The position numbers were made by a program, and so were the translations under genes. 17,627 nucleotides of DNA from Polynucleobacter sp. UBA962 (GTDB lineage Bacteria > Pseudomonadota > Gammaproteobacteria > Burkholderiales > Burkholderiaceae). The stretch covers positions 9,159 through 26,785 of the forward strand of contig DBCI01000023.1 in NCBI GenBank assembly GCA_002292975.1, read 5' to 3'. Positions 1-7,807 of this stretch are shown here, piece after piece (position 1 is the first letter of the stretch; each line of letters opens with the position of its first letter). The notes under the pieces were generated by a model that saw only the letters and a program-made list of their open reading frames with translations, was not told the origin of the DNA and did not search any database.

Positions 1-426
1 CAGATCCGCATTATGACCGTAGACGATATTGATCAACTGGATGATCGGCTGCAAGCAAGCCTATTTCGGATACTCAATGTAGTGCATGCAAGCCCGAATT
101 ACTTTATATACCTTGCTGGTAATCTTGCCCCCAATGGCTTACAACTCCGCGAGGATCTTCGTACTCGTCTTGCTTGGGGGCTTATTTTTCAGGTTCACCC
201 ATTAACCGACTCAGAAAAAGTAGCCGCACTCACACAAGCGGCTAAAGAACGGGGATTAACTTTATCAATTGACGTACTACCCTGGCTCATCAATCATTTT
301 TATCGAGATATGCCTAGCCTAATGGCATTGCTCGATGCTCTTGATGCGCATTCACTCGAAACTAAACGAGCAATCACTCTACCCTTGGTTCGTGAACTTC
401 TTCAAATTGCAGGTAAAAAACCATGA
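1..426 (+). CDS. hda: Hda, DnaA regulatory inactivator (3' part, 5' end outside window)
   Basis: Open from the first base of the window and ending at TGA 424-426, so this is the C-terminal ~141 residues of a longer protein; the Met codon at 13 is internal. The first residues (IMTVDDIDQLDD) read as a Walker B strand of an AAA+ ATPase. They are followed by a REDLRTRLAWG stretch typical of the arginine-finger region of DnaA-family proteins and by RDMPSLMALLDALD, matching the sensor II helix. There is no DNA-binding domain IV after the AAA+ lid, which separates Hda from DnaA. Known role of the family: Hda bound to the DNA-loaded sliding clamp stimulates ATP hydrolysis by DnaA and limits re-initiation. 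The clamp-binding N-terminus and Walker A are outside the window. It overlaps the next gene by 4 bases (ATGA), suggesting translational coupling. DnaA-like paralogues are the main alternative. Confidence 0.86.
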   Translation, partial: QIRIMTVDDIDQLDDRLQASLFRILNVVHASPNYFIYLAGNLAPNGLQLREDLRTRLAWGLIFQVHPLTDSEKVAALTQAAKERGLTLSIDVLPWLINHFYRDMPSLMALLDALDAHSLETKRAITLPLVRELLQIAGKKP

Positions 427-1112
427 GTCGATTGGCGTTATTTGATCTTGATCACACCCTCTTACCCTTTGACAGTGACTACGAGTGGGGGCAATTTTTA
501 GTTCGTCAAGGAGTCGTTGATGGCGAACAATACGCTAAAGCAAACGAGCAATTCTATGCAGACTACAAAGTGGGTAAATTAGATATTGATGCTTTTCTAC
601 GTTTTGCACTCAAGCCCTTATCTGAAAATAGTCGAGAGCAACTTCAACAATGGCATGATGCTTTTATGCACGAAAAAATTAATGGCCAATTACATCCCAA
701 TGCGATGGCTTTGGTCAAAAAACATCAAACCGCTGGCGACCTTTGTTGTGTAGTGACGGCCACAAATAGCTTTGTCACACGCCCAATCGTGAAAGCCTTT
801 GGCATTGATCATTTGGTTGCGACCGACCCCGCCACCGAAAATAACCAAGCTAACGGACGCTTTACTGGTCAGGTCGCCGGGATTCCGAGCTTTAAAGCAG
901 GGAAGGTAACACGGGTAAATGCTTGGCTATATGAGCAAGGCTTATCATTTGATATCCTCGAGAAAAGCTACTTCTATTCTGACTCACTAAATGATCTTCC
1001 CTTGCTCGAGCGCGTTAGCCATCCAATTGCCACAAACCCAGACGAGCGTTTAAGAGCTGTAGCAGAAAAACGTGACTGGCCTATCCTTGAGCTTTTCTCC
1101 TCACCCCAATAA
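423..1112 (+). CDS. HAD superfamily phosphatase, subclass IB (SerB-like)
   Basis: 229 residues. HAD motif I is FDLDHT with the nucleophile/acid pair D8 and D10. Motif II is VVTATN around T112. The motif III lysine is K158 or K161, and motif IV is DSLNDLPLL with D187 and D191. The helical insert between motifs I and II is typical of the HAD-IB group that includes phosphoserine phosphatase. The protein should therefore be a soluble Mg-dependent phosphomonoesterase. The substrate cannot be read from the sequence: relatives are annotated as phosphoserine phosphatase-like or histidinol-phosphatase, and I would not choose between them. The ATG overlaps the hda stop (ATGA), which fits a coupled operon. 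A 15-base gap then leads to pcnB. Nothing looks truncated or unusual. Confidence 0.85.
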   Translation: MSRLALFDLDHTLLPFDSDYEWGQFLVRQGVVDGEQYAKANEQFYADYKVGKLDIDAFLRFALKPLSENSREQLQQWHDAFMHEKINGQLHPNAMALVKKHQTAGDLCCVVTATNSFVTRPIVKAFGIDHLVATDPATENNQANGRFTGQVAGIPSFKAGKVTRVNAWLYEQGLSFDILEKSYFYSDSLNDLPLLERVSHPIATNPDERLRAVAEKRDWPILELFSSPQ

Positions 1113-1127
1113 TTATTTACACCCTTC

Positions 1128-2555
1128 ATGATTACTAAATTCCTCGACCGTCTTTTGCGTCGAGGCCCGCGTCCGAAATCTAATCAATCGGGCGCGACCC
1201 TGATTGCTCTCAAAGTTCACAAAAAGACGCATCGAATCGATCCTGGACTTTTATCCAAAAATGCCGTGAAAGTAACCCATACCCTGCAACAGGCTGGGTA
1301 TAAGGCCTATATTGTTGGTGGCGCAGTGCGTGACCTTGTTTTAGGAATTGCCCCAAAAGATTTTGATGTGGCTACCAATGCAACGCCCGATCAGGTCCAA
1401 AAGCTATTTCGGCGCTCACGCTTAATTGGACGTCGCTTTCAAATTGTGCACGTTACTTTTTTTGGCAAAGAACGTCCAGAGATTATTGAGGTCTCCACTT
1501 TTAGAGCTGTTCTCGAAAGTGTTGGGGAGCATGTAGCTGAAAGTGGGCGCATCTTGCGCGATAACGTCTGGGGCACCCATGCTGAAGATGCCGCGCGACG
1601 TGATTTCACCATGAATGCGATGTACTATGACCCGGCTAGCGAGACCGTGCTCGACTATCACGGCGGCATGGAGGATATCCGTTCTAAAACGATTCGGATG
1701 ATTGGCAATCCCAGTAAACGCTATCGTGAAGATCCCATTCGTATGCTACGGGCAATTCGGTTTGCCGCCAAAACGAATTTTCAGATTGAGTCGGGTACCC
1801 GAACCCCCATAGCAGAATTAGGAAATCTCATCCATGATGTACCAAGCGCACGACTATTTGATGAGATCCTGAAGCTGCTAATGTCTGGTCACGCATGGGC
1901 TGGTATCCAAGCATTGCAAGATGCAGGTTTACACCATGGCCTACTGCCCTTGATTGATAAAGCCCTAGCTAATGATCAATCGGCGCAATTTATTCAACTC
2001 GCCTTACGCAATACCGATGAGAGGATTCAGGCGGGCAAATCAGTTTCACCTGGATTTTTATTTGCCTCGCTTCTATGGCCAGATTTAGACCAGCGCTGGC
2101 AAGCATTGCTGGCTGGGGGTATGCCCAATCTACCAGCACTGCATGCAGCGATCGATGACACCATAGCGCAGCAAAATACGGGGATCCCCTTGCAGCGTCG
2201 TCACGAGGGAGACATGCGTGATATTTGGACCATGCAACCCCGTTTTGAGAGACGCAATGGGCGCTACCCCCATCGCTTACTAGAGGTTCCTCGCTTTAGA
2301 GCTGGGTATGACTTTATGCTCCTACGAAGTCAGGTTGGCTCTTGCCATGCAAGCCTTGGACAGTGGTGGACTGACTTTATTCATGCGGACTTACCCGAAC
2401 GTGAAGAGCTCATTGCTAGGACTAAAGATGATGCCATCTCTTCTACGCAAACTCCTTCGGAACCAAACAAGAGAAGGCGGAGACGCTCAAAACGCCCCAA
2501 GTTAGGGACTGAAACCACCCTCGATTTTGAAATGAGTGGCGGCAAGCAAAATTAA
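1128..2555 (+). CDS. pcnB: Poly(A) polymerase I
   Basis: 475 residues, close to the E. coli enzyme (465). It belongs to the class II nucleotidyltransferases shared with CCA-adding enzymes: VGGAVRD at 63-69, the metal-binding pair D78/D80 in KDFDVATNA, RRDFTMNAM at 157-165, and the RNA/nucleotide-binding stretch YREDPIRMLRAIRFAAK at 199-215. The long C-terminal arm ends in a strongly basic run (KRRRRRSKRPK, 448-458), expected to bind RNA. Such an arm, and the length, favour poly(A) polymerase over a bacterial CCA transferase. Known role: adds 3' A tails that mark RNAs for decay. The chosen ATG lacks an evident Shine-Dalgarno sequence, and no other ATG follows until deep in the catalytic domain. 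Translation may therefore depend on coupling to the HAD gene 15 bases upstream. Confidence 0.93.
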   Translation: MITKFLDRLLRRGPRPKSNQSGATLIALKVHKKTHRIDPGLLSKNAVKVTHTLQQAGYKAYIVGGAVRDLVLGIAPKDFDVATNATPDQVQKLFRRSRLIGRRFQIVHVTFFGKERPEIIEVSTFRAVLESVGEHVAESGRILRDNVWGTHAEDAARRDFTMNAMYYDPASETVLDYHGGMEDIRSKTIRMIGNPSKRYREDPIRMLRAIRFAAKTNFQIESGTRTPIAELGNLIHDVPSARLFDEILKLLMSGHAWAGIQALQDAGLHHGLLPLIDKALANDQSAQFIQLALRNTDERIQAGKSVSPGFLFASLLWPDLDQRWQALLAGGMPNLPALHAAIDDTIAQQNTGIPLQRRHEGDMRDIWTMQPRFERRNGRYPHRLLEVPRFRAGYDFMLLRSQVGSCHASLGQWWTDFIHADLPEREELIARTKDDAISSTQTPSEPNKRRRRRSKRPKLGTETTLDFEMSGGKQN

Positions 2556-2596
2556 GCTTTTTTGAGTAAAGTAAGCCATATTTAAATGGGATAGAT

Positions 2597-3106
2597 ATGG
2601 CAAAGGCCTTTATCGGATTTGGTGGAAATATTGGAGATGCTCGTCAGATCATCACCGATGCCATTGTGTGTCTAGCCCAACACATTGAGGTGCATATTAT
2701 TAATAAGAGCTGTTTTTACCAAAGCGCCCCTGTCAATGCAGTGGGTGGCGATTACATTAATGCAGTTGTTGAGATTGATACAGAACTTAATCCCTATGGC
2801 TTATTGTATGTTTGTCAAACCATCGAACAGCAATTTGGTCGCGAGCGGCCCTTTGCAAATGCTCCTCGCACCCTTGATTTAGACATCTTGTTCTTTGAAG
2901 GAATCCAGCAAAACCATTCAGATCTGACGATTCCCCATCCAAGGATTACGGAACGCTCTTTTGTTGTTCTACCTCTTTTAGAAATCTGTCCTGATTTTTT
3001 CTTACCCGAGCACGGTCCTTTAAAGGCTTTCGTACCCCAAATTGCTAATCAACGCATCAAACGCCTTACTTGCAAGAATTGCGATTGTGGTCTTCAACTG
3101 CATTAG
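2597..3106 (+). CDS. folK: 6-hydroxymethyl-7,8-dihydropterin pyrophosphokinase (HPPK)
   Basis: 169 residues. The product transfers pyrophosphate from ATP to 6-hydroxymethyl-dihydropterin in folate synthesis in the cytoplasm. Visible HPPK features are the N-terminal GFGGNIGD (7-14), YQSAP (41-45), the arginine-rich catalytic loop before APRTLDLDIL (89-98) with the metal-binding pair D94/D96, and IPHPRITERSFVVLPLLEI (112-130). The start at 2597 follows a GGGATAGAT stretch that can serve as a weak ribosome-binding site. The last ~10 residues contain three closely spaced cysteines (CKNCDC, 159-164), which I do not associate with the family. It lies 41 bases after pcnB and 46 before panB. Confidence 0.94.
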   Translation: MAKAFIGFGGNIGDARQIITDAIVCLAQHIEVHIINKSCFYQSAPVNAVGGDYINAVVEIDTELNPYGLLYVCQTIEQQFGRERPFANAPRTLDLDILFFEGIQQNHSDLTIPHPRITERSFVVLPLLEICPDFFLPEHGPLKAFVPQIANQRIKRLTCKNCDCGLQLH

Positions 3107-3152
3107 TCACCCTCAATAGCTGTTCCTTAGCGGTCTCGATTAGAATCGTCTT

Positions 3153-3968
3153 ATGAGTTACCTACAAGACAATAAGCCCATTACGATTACCAAGCTTCTC
3201 ACCATGTATGCAGATGGCGAGAAGATTGCCGTTTTAACAGCCTATGACTCAAGCATGTGCGCCTTGCTTAATCGCTGCGGCGTTGAGGTCATCTTGGTGG
3301 GCGACTCGCTTGGGAATGTAGTTCAAGGTCATAGCAGTACTACCCCCGTCACCCTTGAAGAGATGGCCTACCACACACGGTGTGTTGCGCGCGCAAATAC
3401 ACATGCTTTTTTAATTGCTGATCTTCCCTTTGCCAGCTATGGTGATCCGGTTCAAGCGCTCGAGTCCTCCGCAGAACTCATGCGTGCTGGCGCCGATATG
3501 GTTAAGCTGGAAGGTGGCACATGGCAAGTTGATGTGATTCAGTATCTAGTGGAGCGAAGTGTTCCTGTCTGCGCACATCTCGGTCTCCTTCCGCAATCGG
3601 TTCACTTACTGGGTGGGTACAAGGTGCAAGGTAAGTCAAAAGATGCAGCCGTCCACATGCTGGAGCAAGCGCATGCCTGTGAAGCAGCGGGCGCGCAAAT
3701 GCTTGTGCTTGAAGCTATTCCGTCAGCGCTTGGAGAAAAGATAACTCAGTCACTGCATATCCCAACCATTGGGATTGGTGCGGGACCCAATTGCTCTGGG
3801 CAGGTCTTAGTACTCCCGGACATGTTGGGCATTAGCCCTGGCAAACTACCCAAGTTTGTCAAAAACTTCATGGTAGATCACGCATCGATTGATGCTGCCA
3901 TTAGGGCCTATGTAAAAGAAGTCAAGTCAGGCAAGTTCCCTGGACCTGAACACTGCTTTGCGTCTTAA
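3153..3968 (+). CDS. panB: 3-methyl-2-oxobutanoate hydroxymethyltransferase (ketopantoate hydroxymethyltransferase)
   Basis: 271 residues, a TIM-barrel enzyme of pantothenate (coenzyme A) synthesis that uses 5,10-methylene-THF to hydroxymethylate 2-oxoisovalerate. All key residues known from E. coli PanB are present with a constant +6 offset: metal ligands D51 (VGDSLG) and D90 (IADLPF), K118 and E120 (VKLEGG), and catalytic E187 (LEAIP). HLGLLPQS (142-149) and the [21 protein letters not shown] stretch near 206-226 are also diagnostic. Its folate cofactor links it in function to the preceding folK. The stop lies only 3 bases before the dnaJ stop on the other strand, so the two genes meet tail to tail. 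Confidence 0.96.
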   Translation: MSYLQDNKPITITKLLTMYADGEKIAVLTAYDSSMCALLNRCGVEVILVGDSLGNVVQGHSSTTPVTLEEMAYHTRCVARANTHAFLIADLPFASYGDPVQALESSAELMRAGADMVKLEGGTWQVDVIQYLVERSVPVCAHLGLLPQSVHLLGGYKVQGKSKDAAVHMLEQAHACEAAGAQMLVLEAIPSALGEKITQSLHIPTIGIGAGPNCSGQVLVLPDMLGISPGKLPKFVKNFMVDHASIDAAIRAYVKEVKSGKFPGPEHCFAS

Positions 3969-3971
3969 GTC

Positions 3972-5093
3972 TTAGTTAAAAAAGTTTTTCATTCGGTCAA
4001 ACCAGCCCTCTTGCTGTGGACTGTGTTTCTTACCGCCTGTCTTTAAAGACTCTTCAAACTGTTTCAAGATGGACCTCTGCTCCTCTGAGAGTTTGATTGG
4101 AGTCTCTAGGATGACATGTACATATAAGTCGCCAAGAAGGGATGAACGCAATTCTTTAATTCCTTTACTACGCAAGCGGAAGGTCTTCCCTGTTTGAGTT
4201 CCCTCAGGAATACTTAATTCCACTCGACTACCTAAGGTTGGCACCTCAATCTCTCCCCCAAGCGTAGCGGTCGCAAATGAAATAGGCATTTGAACATGCA
4301 AATCACTTCCATCTCGCTCGAAGACCGAATGCTCTTTAACATGAACCTCAACGTATAAATCACCAGCAGGTCCGCCATTAACACCAGGCTCACCATTACC
4401 GACAGAACGAACCCGCATCCCATCATCAATTCCAGCAGGGATTTTGATCTCAAGCGTTTTCTGTTCCTTGGTCTTGCCAGTTCCATGACAACTTTTACAG
4501 GGCTTCGGAATATATTTTCCAGTCCCTCGGCACTTTGGACAGGTCTGCTGCATCGAGAAAAACCCCTGAGCAATACGTACTTGGCCATTACCGTCGCAAG
4601 TAGGACAAACTTCTACTTTCGAGCCAGGCTCTGCACCCGTTCCGCTACATACTTTGCAGGTACTCCAACTGGGCACTCGAATCTGGGTGGTGTAGCCTGC
4701 GGCTGCCTGCTCTAGGGTGATCTCCATGTTGTAGCGTAAATCTGCGCCCTTATAGACTTGGGGGCCAGAGCTTCTACCTTGACCAAAGATGTCACCAAAG
4801 ATGTCACCAAAGGCATCTGCAAAACCGCCTGCGCCTGCGCCGGCAAAGCCGCCCATACTGGGATCTACTCCAGCATGACCATACTGATCATAGGCACCAC
4901 GTTTTTGAGGATCTGACAATGTCTCATAAGCCTCTTTAGCTTCTTTGAAATTTGCTTCAGCCCCTGGATTATCAGGATTACGGTCTGGATGGTATTTCAT
5001 GGCAAGCTTACGGTAGGCCTTTTTTAAGTCCTCCTCGCTGGCATTTTTTCCAACCCCTAATACTTCATAAAAATCTCGTTTACCAGTCGCCAC
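3972..5093 (-). CDS. dnaJ: Chaperone protein DnaJ (Hsp40)
   Basis: 373 residues, normal length. The J domain at the N-terminus has the HPD tripeptide at 35-37, which stimulates DnaK ATPase. A Gly/Phe-rich segment at about 76-108 follows. The zinc-binding domain has four CxxCxGxG modules at 146-153, 163-170, 185-192 and 199-206, and the C-terminal substrate-binding and dimerisation domains complete a type I DnaJ. The start codon is GTG (CAC on the plus strand, 5091-5093). It is preceded on the coding strand by AAAGGG six bases upstream, a reasonable ribosome-binding site; no ATG lies nearby in frame. It is the last gene of the chaperone block, 82 bases after dnaK. That gap holds a terminator-like hairpin and leaves little room for a separate promoter, so expression probably depends on read-through from dnaK. 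Confidence 0.97.
   Translation of the reverse strand: MATGKRDFYEVLGVGKNASEEDLKKAYRKLAMKYHPDRNPDNPGAEANFKEAKEAYETLSDPQKRGAYDQYGHAGVDPSMGGFAGAGAGGFADAFGDIFGDIFGQGRSSGPQVYKGADLRYNMEITLEQAAAGYTTQIRVPSWSTCKVCSGTGAEPGSKVEVCPTCDGNGQVRIAQGFFSMQQTCPKCRGTGKYIPKPCKSCHGTGKTKEQKTLEIKIPAGIDDGMRVRSVGNGEPGVNGGPAGDLYVEVHVKEHSVFERDGSDLHVQMPISFATATLGGEIEVPTLGSRVELSIPEGTQTGKTFRLRSKGIKELRSSLLGDLYVHVILETPIKLSEEQRSILKQFEESLKTGGKKHSPQQEGWFDRMKNFFN
4782..4817. repeat. Short tandem repeat inside the dnaJ Gly/Phe region
   Basis: The 12-base unit accaaagatgtc occurs twice exactly (4782-4793 and 4794-4805) and a third time with changes (4806-4817). It encodes the repeated GDIF motif of the DnaJ G/F linker. This is common in DnaJ proteins, and slippage here would add or remove four residues without a frameshift. 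Confidence 0.7.
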
Positions 5094-5117
5094 AGCGCAC
5101 CCTTTTTCCTGAAAGAT

Positions 5118-5151
5118 AAAAACGAGAAGTCGGCACAGGGCCGACTCATCG
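5118..5151 (-). terminator. Intrinsic terminator or attenuator between dnaK and dnaJ
   Basis: Read on the minus (coding) strand, AGTCGGC and GCCGACT (5140-5146 and 5128-5134) form a perfect 7-bp stem around a 5-base loop. The stem extends outward by one G-U pair, one mismatch and three more pairs (5147-5151 with 5123-5127). Five T residues follow directly (plus-strand A's 5118-5122). This has the form of a Rho-independent terminator. It sits 24 bases after the dnaK stop and 24 bases before the dnaJ GTG, and would reduce rather than abolish dnaJ transcription. Whether it terminates in vivo is inference. Confidence 0.7.
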
Positions 5152-5175
5152 CATTCACCTACTAATTTCTAGAGA

Positions 5176-7104
5176 CTACTTCTTATCGTTTACCTCTTTA
5201 AAGTCTGCATCCACTACCTCGGGATCATGAGCCTTTGCCTCACCCGCAGGCTTTGTAGCGCCACTAGGATTCGCTTTAGCCTGCTCCGCAGCATACGCCT
5301 TCTCGCCAAGCTTTTGACTCACTTTTGCCAAAGCCTCGGTCTTAGTTTCCATGGCCGCCTTATCCGTTCCTTTAATTGCCTCTTCAAGCTCCTTCAGGGC
5401 AGACTCAATGCTACCTTTTTCGCCCGCATCCAAACTGCTGCCGTGCTCTTCCAAAGCTTTCTTCGTGGAATGCGCCAGAGCATCTGCAGTATTTCTAGCG
5501 GTGACTAACTCGAGTAGCTTACGATCTTCTTCAGCGTTTGCTTCGGCATCTTTAACCATCCGCTGAATTTCTTCTTCCGAAAGACCAGAGTTTGCTTTAA
5601 TTGTGATCTTGTTCTCTTTACCAGAGGCTTTATCTTTAGCTTTCACATGCAAAATACCATTGGCATCGATATCGAAGGTCACCTCAATTTGTGGCAAACC
5701 GCGGGCTGATGGCGGAATTCCTTCCAAATTGAATTCACCAAGCATCTTATTGGCAATCGCCATCTCGCGCTCACCTTGGAAGCACTTAATGGTCACGGCA
5801 GGTTGATTGTCTTCTGCCGTTGAAAACACTTGGGAGTGCTTGGTTGGGATCGTTGTATTTTTCTGAATCATCTTAGTCATCACACCACCCAAGGTCTCAA
5901 TACCAAGAGATAAAGGCGTGACATCCAGGAGTAATACGTCTTTGCGATCGCCGGCCAATACAGAACCCTGAATCGCAGCACCAACAGCAACTGCTTCATC
6001 AGGATTGACATCCTTACGAGGCTCCTTACCAAAGATGGCCTTCACTTGTTCTTGTACTTTTGGCATACGGGTTTGGCCGCCTACCAAAATGACATCATCA
6101 ATATCGGATGAAGATACACCGGCATCTTTCATGGCGACTTGGCATGGCCCCATCGTACGCGTAATTAGCTCCTCAACCAAAGACTCTAGCTTGGAGCGAG
6201 TTAGTTTTAAGTTGAGATGCTTAGGACCGCTTGCATCCGCAGTCACATACGGTAGGTTAATCTCGGTTTGCTGTGAAGAAGAAAGTTCGATCTTGGCCTT
6301 CTCAGCAGCATCTTTAAGGCGCTGCAAAGCAAGCACGTCTTTACTGAGATCAACTCCTTGTTCTTTCTTGAACTCGGCAATAATCCAGTCAATAATGCGC
6401 TGGTCAAAATCTTCACCGCCCAAGAAGGTATCGCCGTTAGTAGACAGTACCTCAAATTGTTTCTCACCATCCACATTCGCAATTTCAATAATGGAAACGT
6501 CAAAGGTACCGCCACCGAGGTCATATACGGCAATCTTACGATCTACTTTATCTTGCTTATCTAGGCCAAACGCCAAAGCCGCAGCAGTTGGTTCGTTAAT
6601 GATTCTTTTCACTTCTAGGCCCGCAATTCGACCGGCATCTTTAGTAGCTTGACGCTGACTGTCATTGAAATAAGCCGGCACCGTAATGACGGCTTCGGTA
6701 ACTTCTTCGCCGAGATAATCCTCAGCAGTCTTTTTCATCTTACGCAACACCTCAGCAGAAACCTGCTGGGGCGCAATTTTCTTATCGCGCACCGACACCC
6801 AAGCATCGCCATTCTCAGCGGCAATAATGCTGTAAGGCATCAAACCAATGTCTTTTTGGACCTCGGCATCGGTAAATTTACGCCCAATTAAACGCTTGAC
6901 CGCATATACCGTATTTTTAGGATTGGTAACCGACTGACGCTTAGCAGGCGCACCCACCAATACCTCGCCATCTTCCATATAGGCGATGATGGAAGGTGTT
7001 GTTCTAGTGCCCTCTGCGTTTTCAATCACCTTCGGTGCATTGTTTTCAATAACGGAGACGCAGGAGTTCGTTGTTCCTAAGTCAATTCCAATAATCTTTC
7101 CCAT
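5176..7104 (-). CDS. dnaK: Chaperone protein DnaK (Hsp70)
   Basis: 642 residues, close to the usual 638-645. The nucleotide-binding domain shows DLGTTNSC (8-15), the [11 protein letters not shown] region (170-180), [10 protein letters not shown] (195-204) with T200 at the position of the E. coli autophosphorylated Thr199, and VGGQTRMP (341-348). The hydrophobic interdomain linker DVLLLDVTP is at 389-397. The substrate-binding domain and lid follow, ending in [14 protein letters not shown], the conserved acidic tail. It is the ATP-driven core of the chaperone cycle, stimulated by DnaJ and recharged by GrpE, both encoded next to it. The ATG at 7104 is preceded by GGAG with a 5-base spacer. A sigma-32 type promoter lies in the 104-base gap upstream. 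The stop is TAG. Confidence 0.98.
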   Translation of the reverse strand: MGKIIGIDLGTTNSCVSVIENNAPKVIENAEGTRTTPSIIAYMEDGEVLVGAPAKRQSVTNPKNTVYAVKRLIGRKFTDAEVQKDIGLMPYSIIAAENGDAWVSVRDKKIAPQQVSAEVLRKMKKTAEDYLGEEVTEAVITVPAYFNDSQRQATKDAGRIAGLEVKRIINEPTAAALAFGLDKQDKVDRKIAVYDLGGGTFDVSIIEIANVDGEKQFEVLSTNGDTFLGGEDFDQRIIDWIIAEFKKEQGVDLSKDVLALQRLKDAAEKAKIELSSSQQTEINLPYVTADASGPKHLNLKLTRSKLESLVEELITRTMGPCQVAMKDAGVSSSDIDDVILVGGQTRMPKVQEQVKAIFGKEPRKDVNPDEAVAVGAAIQGSVLAGDRKDVLLLDVTPLSLGIETLGGVMTKMIQKNTTIPTKHSQVFSTAEDNQPAVTIKCFQGEREMAIANKMLGEFNLEGIPPSARGLPQIEVTFDIDANGILHVKAKDKASGKENKITIKANSGLSEEEIQRMVKDAEANAEEDRKLLELVTARNTADALAHSTKKALEEHGSSLDAGEKGSIESALKELEEAIKGTDKAAMETKTEALAKVSQKLGEKAYAAEQAKANPSGATKPAGEAKAHDPEVVDADFKEVNDKK

Positions 7105-7109
7105 AATGG

Positions 7110-7113
7110 CTCC
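7110..7113 (-). promoter_or_regulatory. dnaK ribosome-binding site
   Basis: GGAG on the minus strand, five bases before the dnaK ATG. It is the clearest Shine-Dalgarno sequence in the chaperone block and fits high expression. Confidence 0.75.
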
Positions 7114-7146
7114 AAAATAAATGAATAAGTGCTACCGATACCCTAC

Positions 7147-7177
7147 AGATGGGGACTAATTCATGGAATTCAAGGGG
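7147..7177 (-). promoter_or_regulatory. Sigma-32 (RpoH) heat-shock promoter of dnaK
   Basis: On the minus strand the -35 region reads CCCCTTGAATT, with CTTGAAT at 7168-7174. The -10 region reads CCCCATCT (7147-7154). They are separated by 13 bases. The known RpoH consensus is about CTTGAAA, a spacer of 11-16, then CCCCATNT, so the -10 is a full match and the -35 misses one base. A start site near 7140 would give a leader of roughly 35 bases containing the GGAG site. Confidence 0.82.
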
Positions 7178-7193
7178 CCTAAGCCCTTGAATT
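7167..7193. repeat. Perfect 10-bp inverted repeat between grpE and dnaK
   Basis: AATTCAAGGG (7167-7176) and CCCTTGAATT (7184-7193) are exact reverse complements around a 7-base loop. In RNA read from grpE toward dnaK this would form a stable hairpin, but no T tract follows, so it is not a typical intrinsic terminator. The dnaK -35 box lies inside the arm at 7167-7176, and the other arm carries the same -35-like word facing the opposite way. Possible roles are an mRNA processing or 3'-end-stabilising hairpin for grpE, or a protein-binding palindrome over the promoter. Confidence 0.75.
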
Positions 7194-7208
7194 TACTTAA
7201 TTCTCTAA

Positions 7209-7751
7209 TTATTTTGCCTGGCTAACCGTGACCAAGGCTGGACGTAAGACCCGATCAGCAATCAAAAAACCTCTTTGGAGAACTGACACCACGGTATTCG
7301 CATCCTGCTCCGATGGAACCATAGAAATAGCCTGATGTTGGTGAGGATCAAATTTAGCGCCGGGGGCTGGATTAATCTCGATTAAGCGCCCTTTCTCAAA
7401 GGCCGAAATTAATTGTTTGAGCGTAATTTCAAGCCCCTCTTTGAACGCCTTAGCATCACCCGCTTCGGTAGCAAGTGCCGCGTACAAACTGTCACTAACC
7501 GGGATTAGGTGCTCTGCAAAGCCTTCGATCGCAAATTTGTGTGCTTTTGTAATATCTTCCATCGCACGTCGGCGAATGTTCTCACCCTCTGCTTTAGCCC
7601 GAAGATAGCTGTCTTGCAATTCGATCAGTTTTTGATTGGCCTGCGCCAGTTGCTCCTCAACACTAAGACTTGGTTCACTAGCCTCGGCTGCAGAAGTCTC
7701 AAGTCCTGGATTTTCTGTCTGCAGTTCTTGCTCAGATTTATTTTCATTCAT
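7209..7751 (-). CDS. grpE: Nucleotide exchange factor GrpE
   Basis: 180 residues. An acidic, low-complexity N-terminus (about 1-30) leads into a long helical region (about 30-95) that forms the dimeric stalk. The C-terminal beta domain carries the GrpE signature [14 protein letters not shown] and the closing stretch [19 protein letters not shown] (about 134-177). Known role: releases ADP from DnaK and acts as a thermosensor. The ATG at 7751 follows AAGG with a 7-base spacer. It is separated from dnaK by 104 bases and from hemH by 48 bases that hold its own heat-shock promoter. Confidence 0.97.
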   Translation of the reverse strand: MNENKSEQELQTENPGLETSAAEASEPSLSVEEQLAQANQKLIELQDSYLRAKAEGENIRRRAMEDITKAHKFAIEGFAEHLIPVSDSLYAALATEAGDAKAFKEGLEITLKQLISAFEKGRLIEINPAPGAKFDPHQHQAISMVPSEQDANTVVSVLQRGFLIADRVLRPALVTVSQAK

Positions 7752-7776
7752 AACGGTACCTTATCGACTAAACCAT

Positions 7777-7807
7777 ATATTGGGGCATTAGCCCTAATTT
7801 CAAGGGG
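7777..7807 (-). promoter_or_regulatory. Sigma-32 (RpoH) heat-shock promoter of grpE
   Basis: On the minus strand the -35 region reads CCCCTTGAAA, with CTTGAAA at 7798-7804, a full consensus match. A 13-base spacer leads to CCCAATAT (7777-7784), which differs from CCCCATNT at one position. It shares the 10-mer GCCCCTTGAA with the dnaK promoter. The hemH stop codon TGA (7800-7802) lies inside the -35 box, so promoter and coding end overlap. Confidence 0.8.

Noticed and set aside
2544..2563. AAGC/GCTT mini-stem followed by six T's after pcnB
   Set aside because: A four-pair AT-rich stem with an eight-base loop is too weak to call a terminator.
6005..6652. 215-codon open frame on the plus strand opposite dnaK
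   Set aside because: It is antisense to a highly conserved chaperone gene, and its composition follows from DnaK codon bias; no family features were seen.
7122..7137. Possible CIRCE half-site (GTAGCACTT on the minus strand) upstream of dnaK
   Set aside because: Only a partial match to one half, and no GAGTGCTAA-like second half at nine bases.
7783..7794. GGGC-N4-GCCC hairpin in the grpE promoter
   Set aside because: Four pairs only, and explained by the C-rich -10 element and spacer; no independent role is supported.
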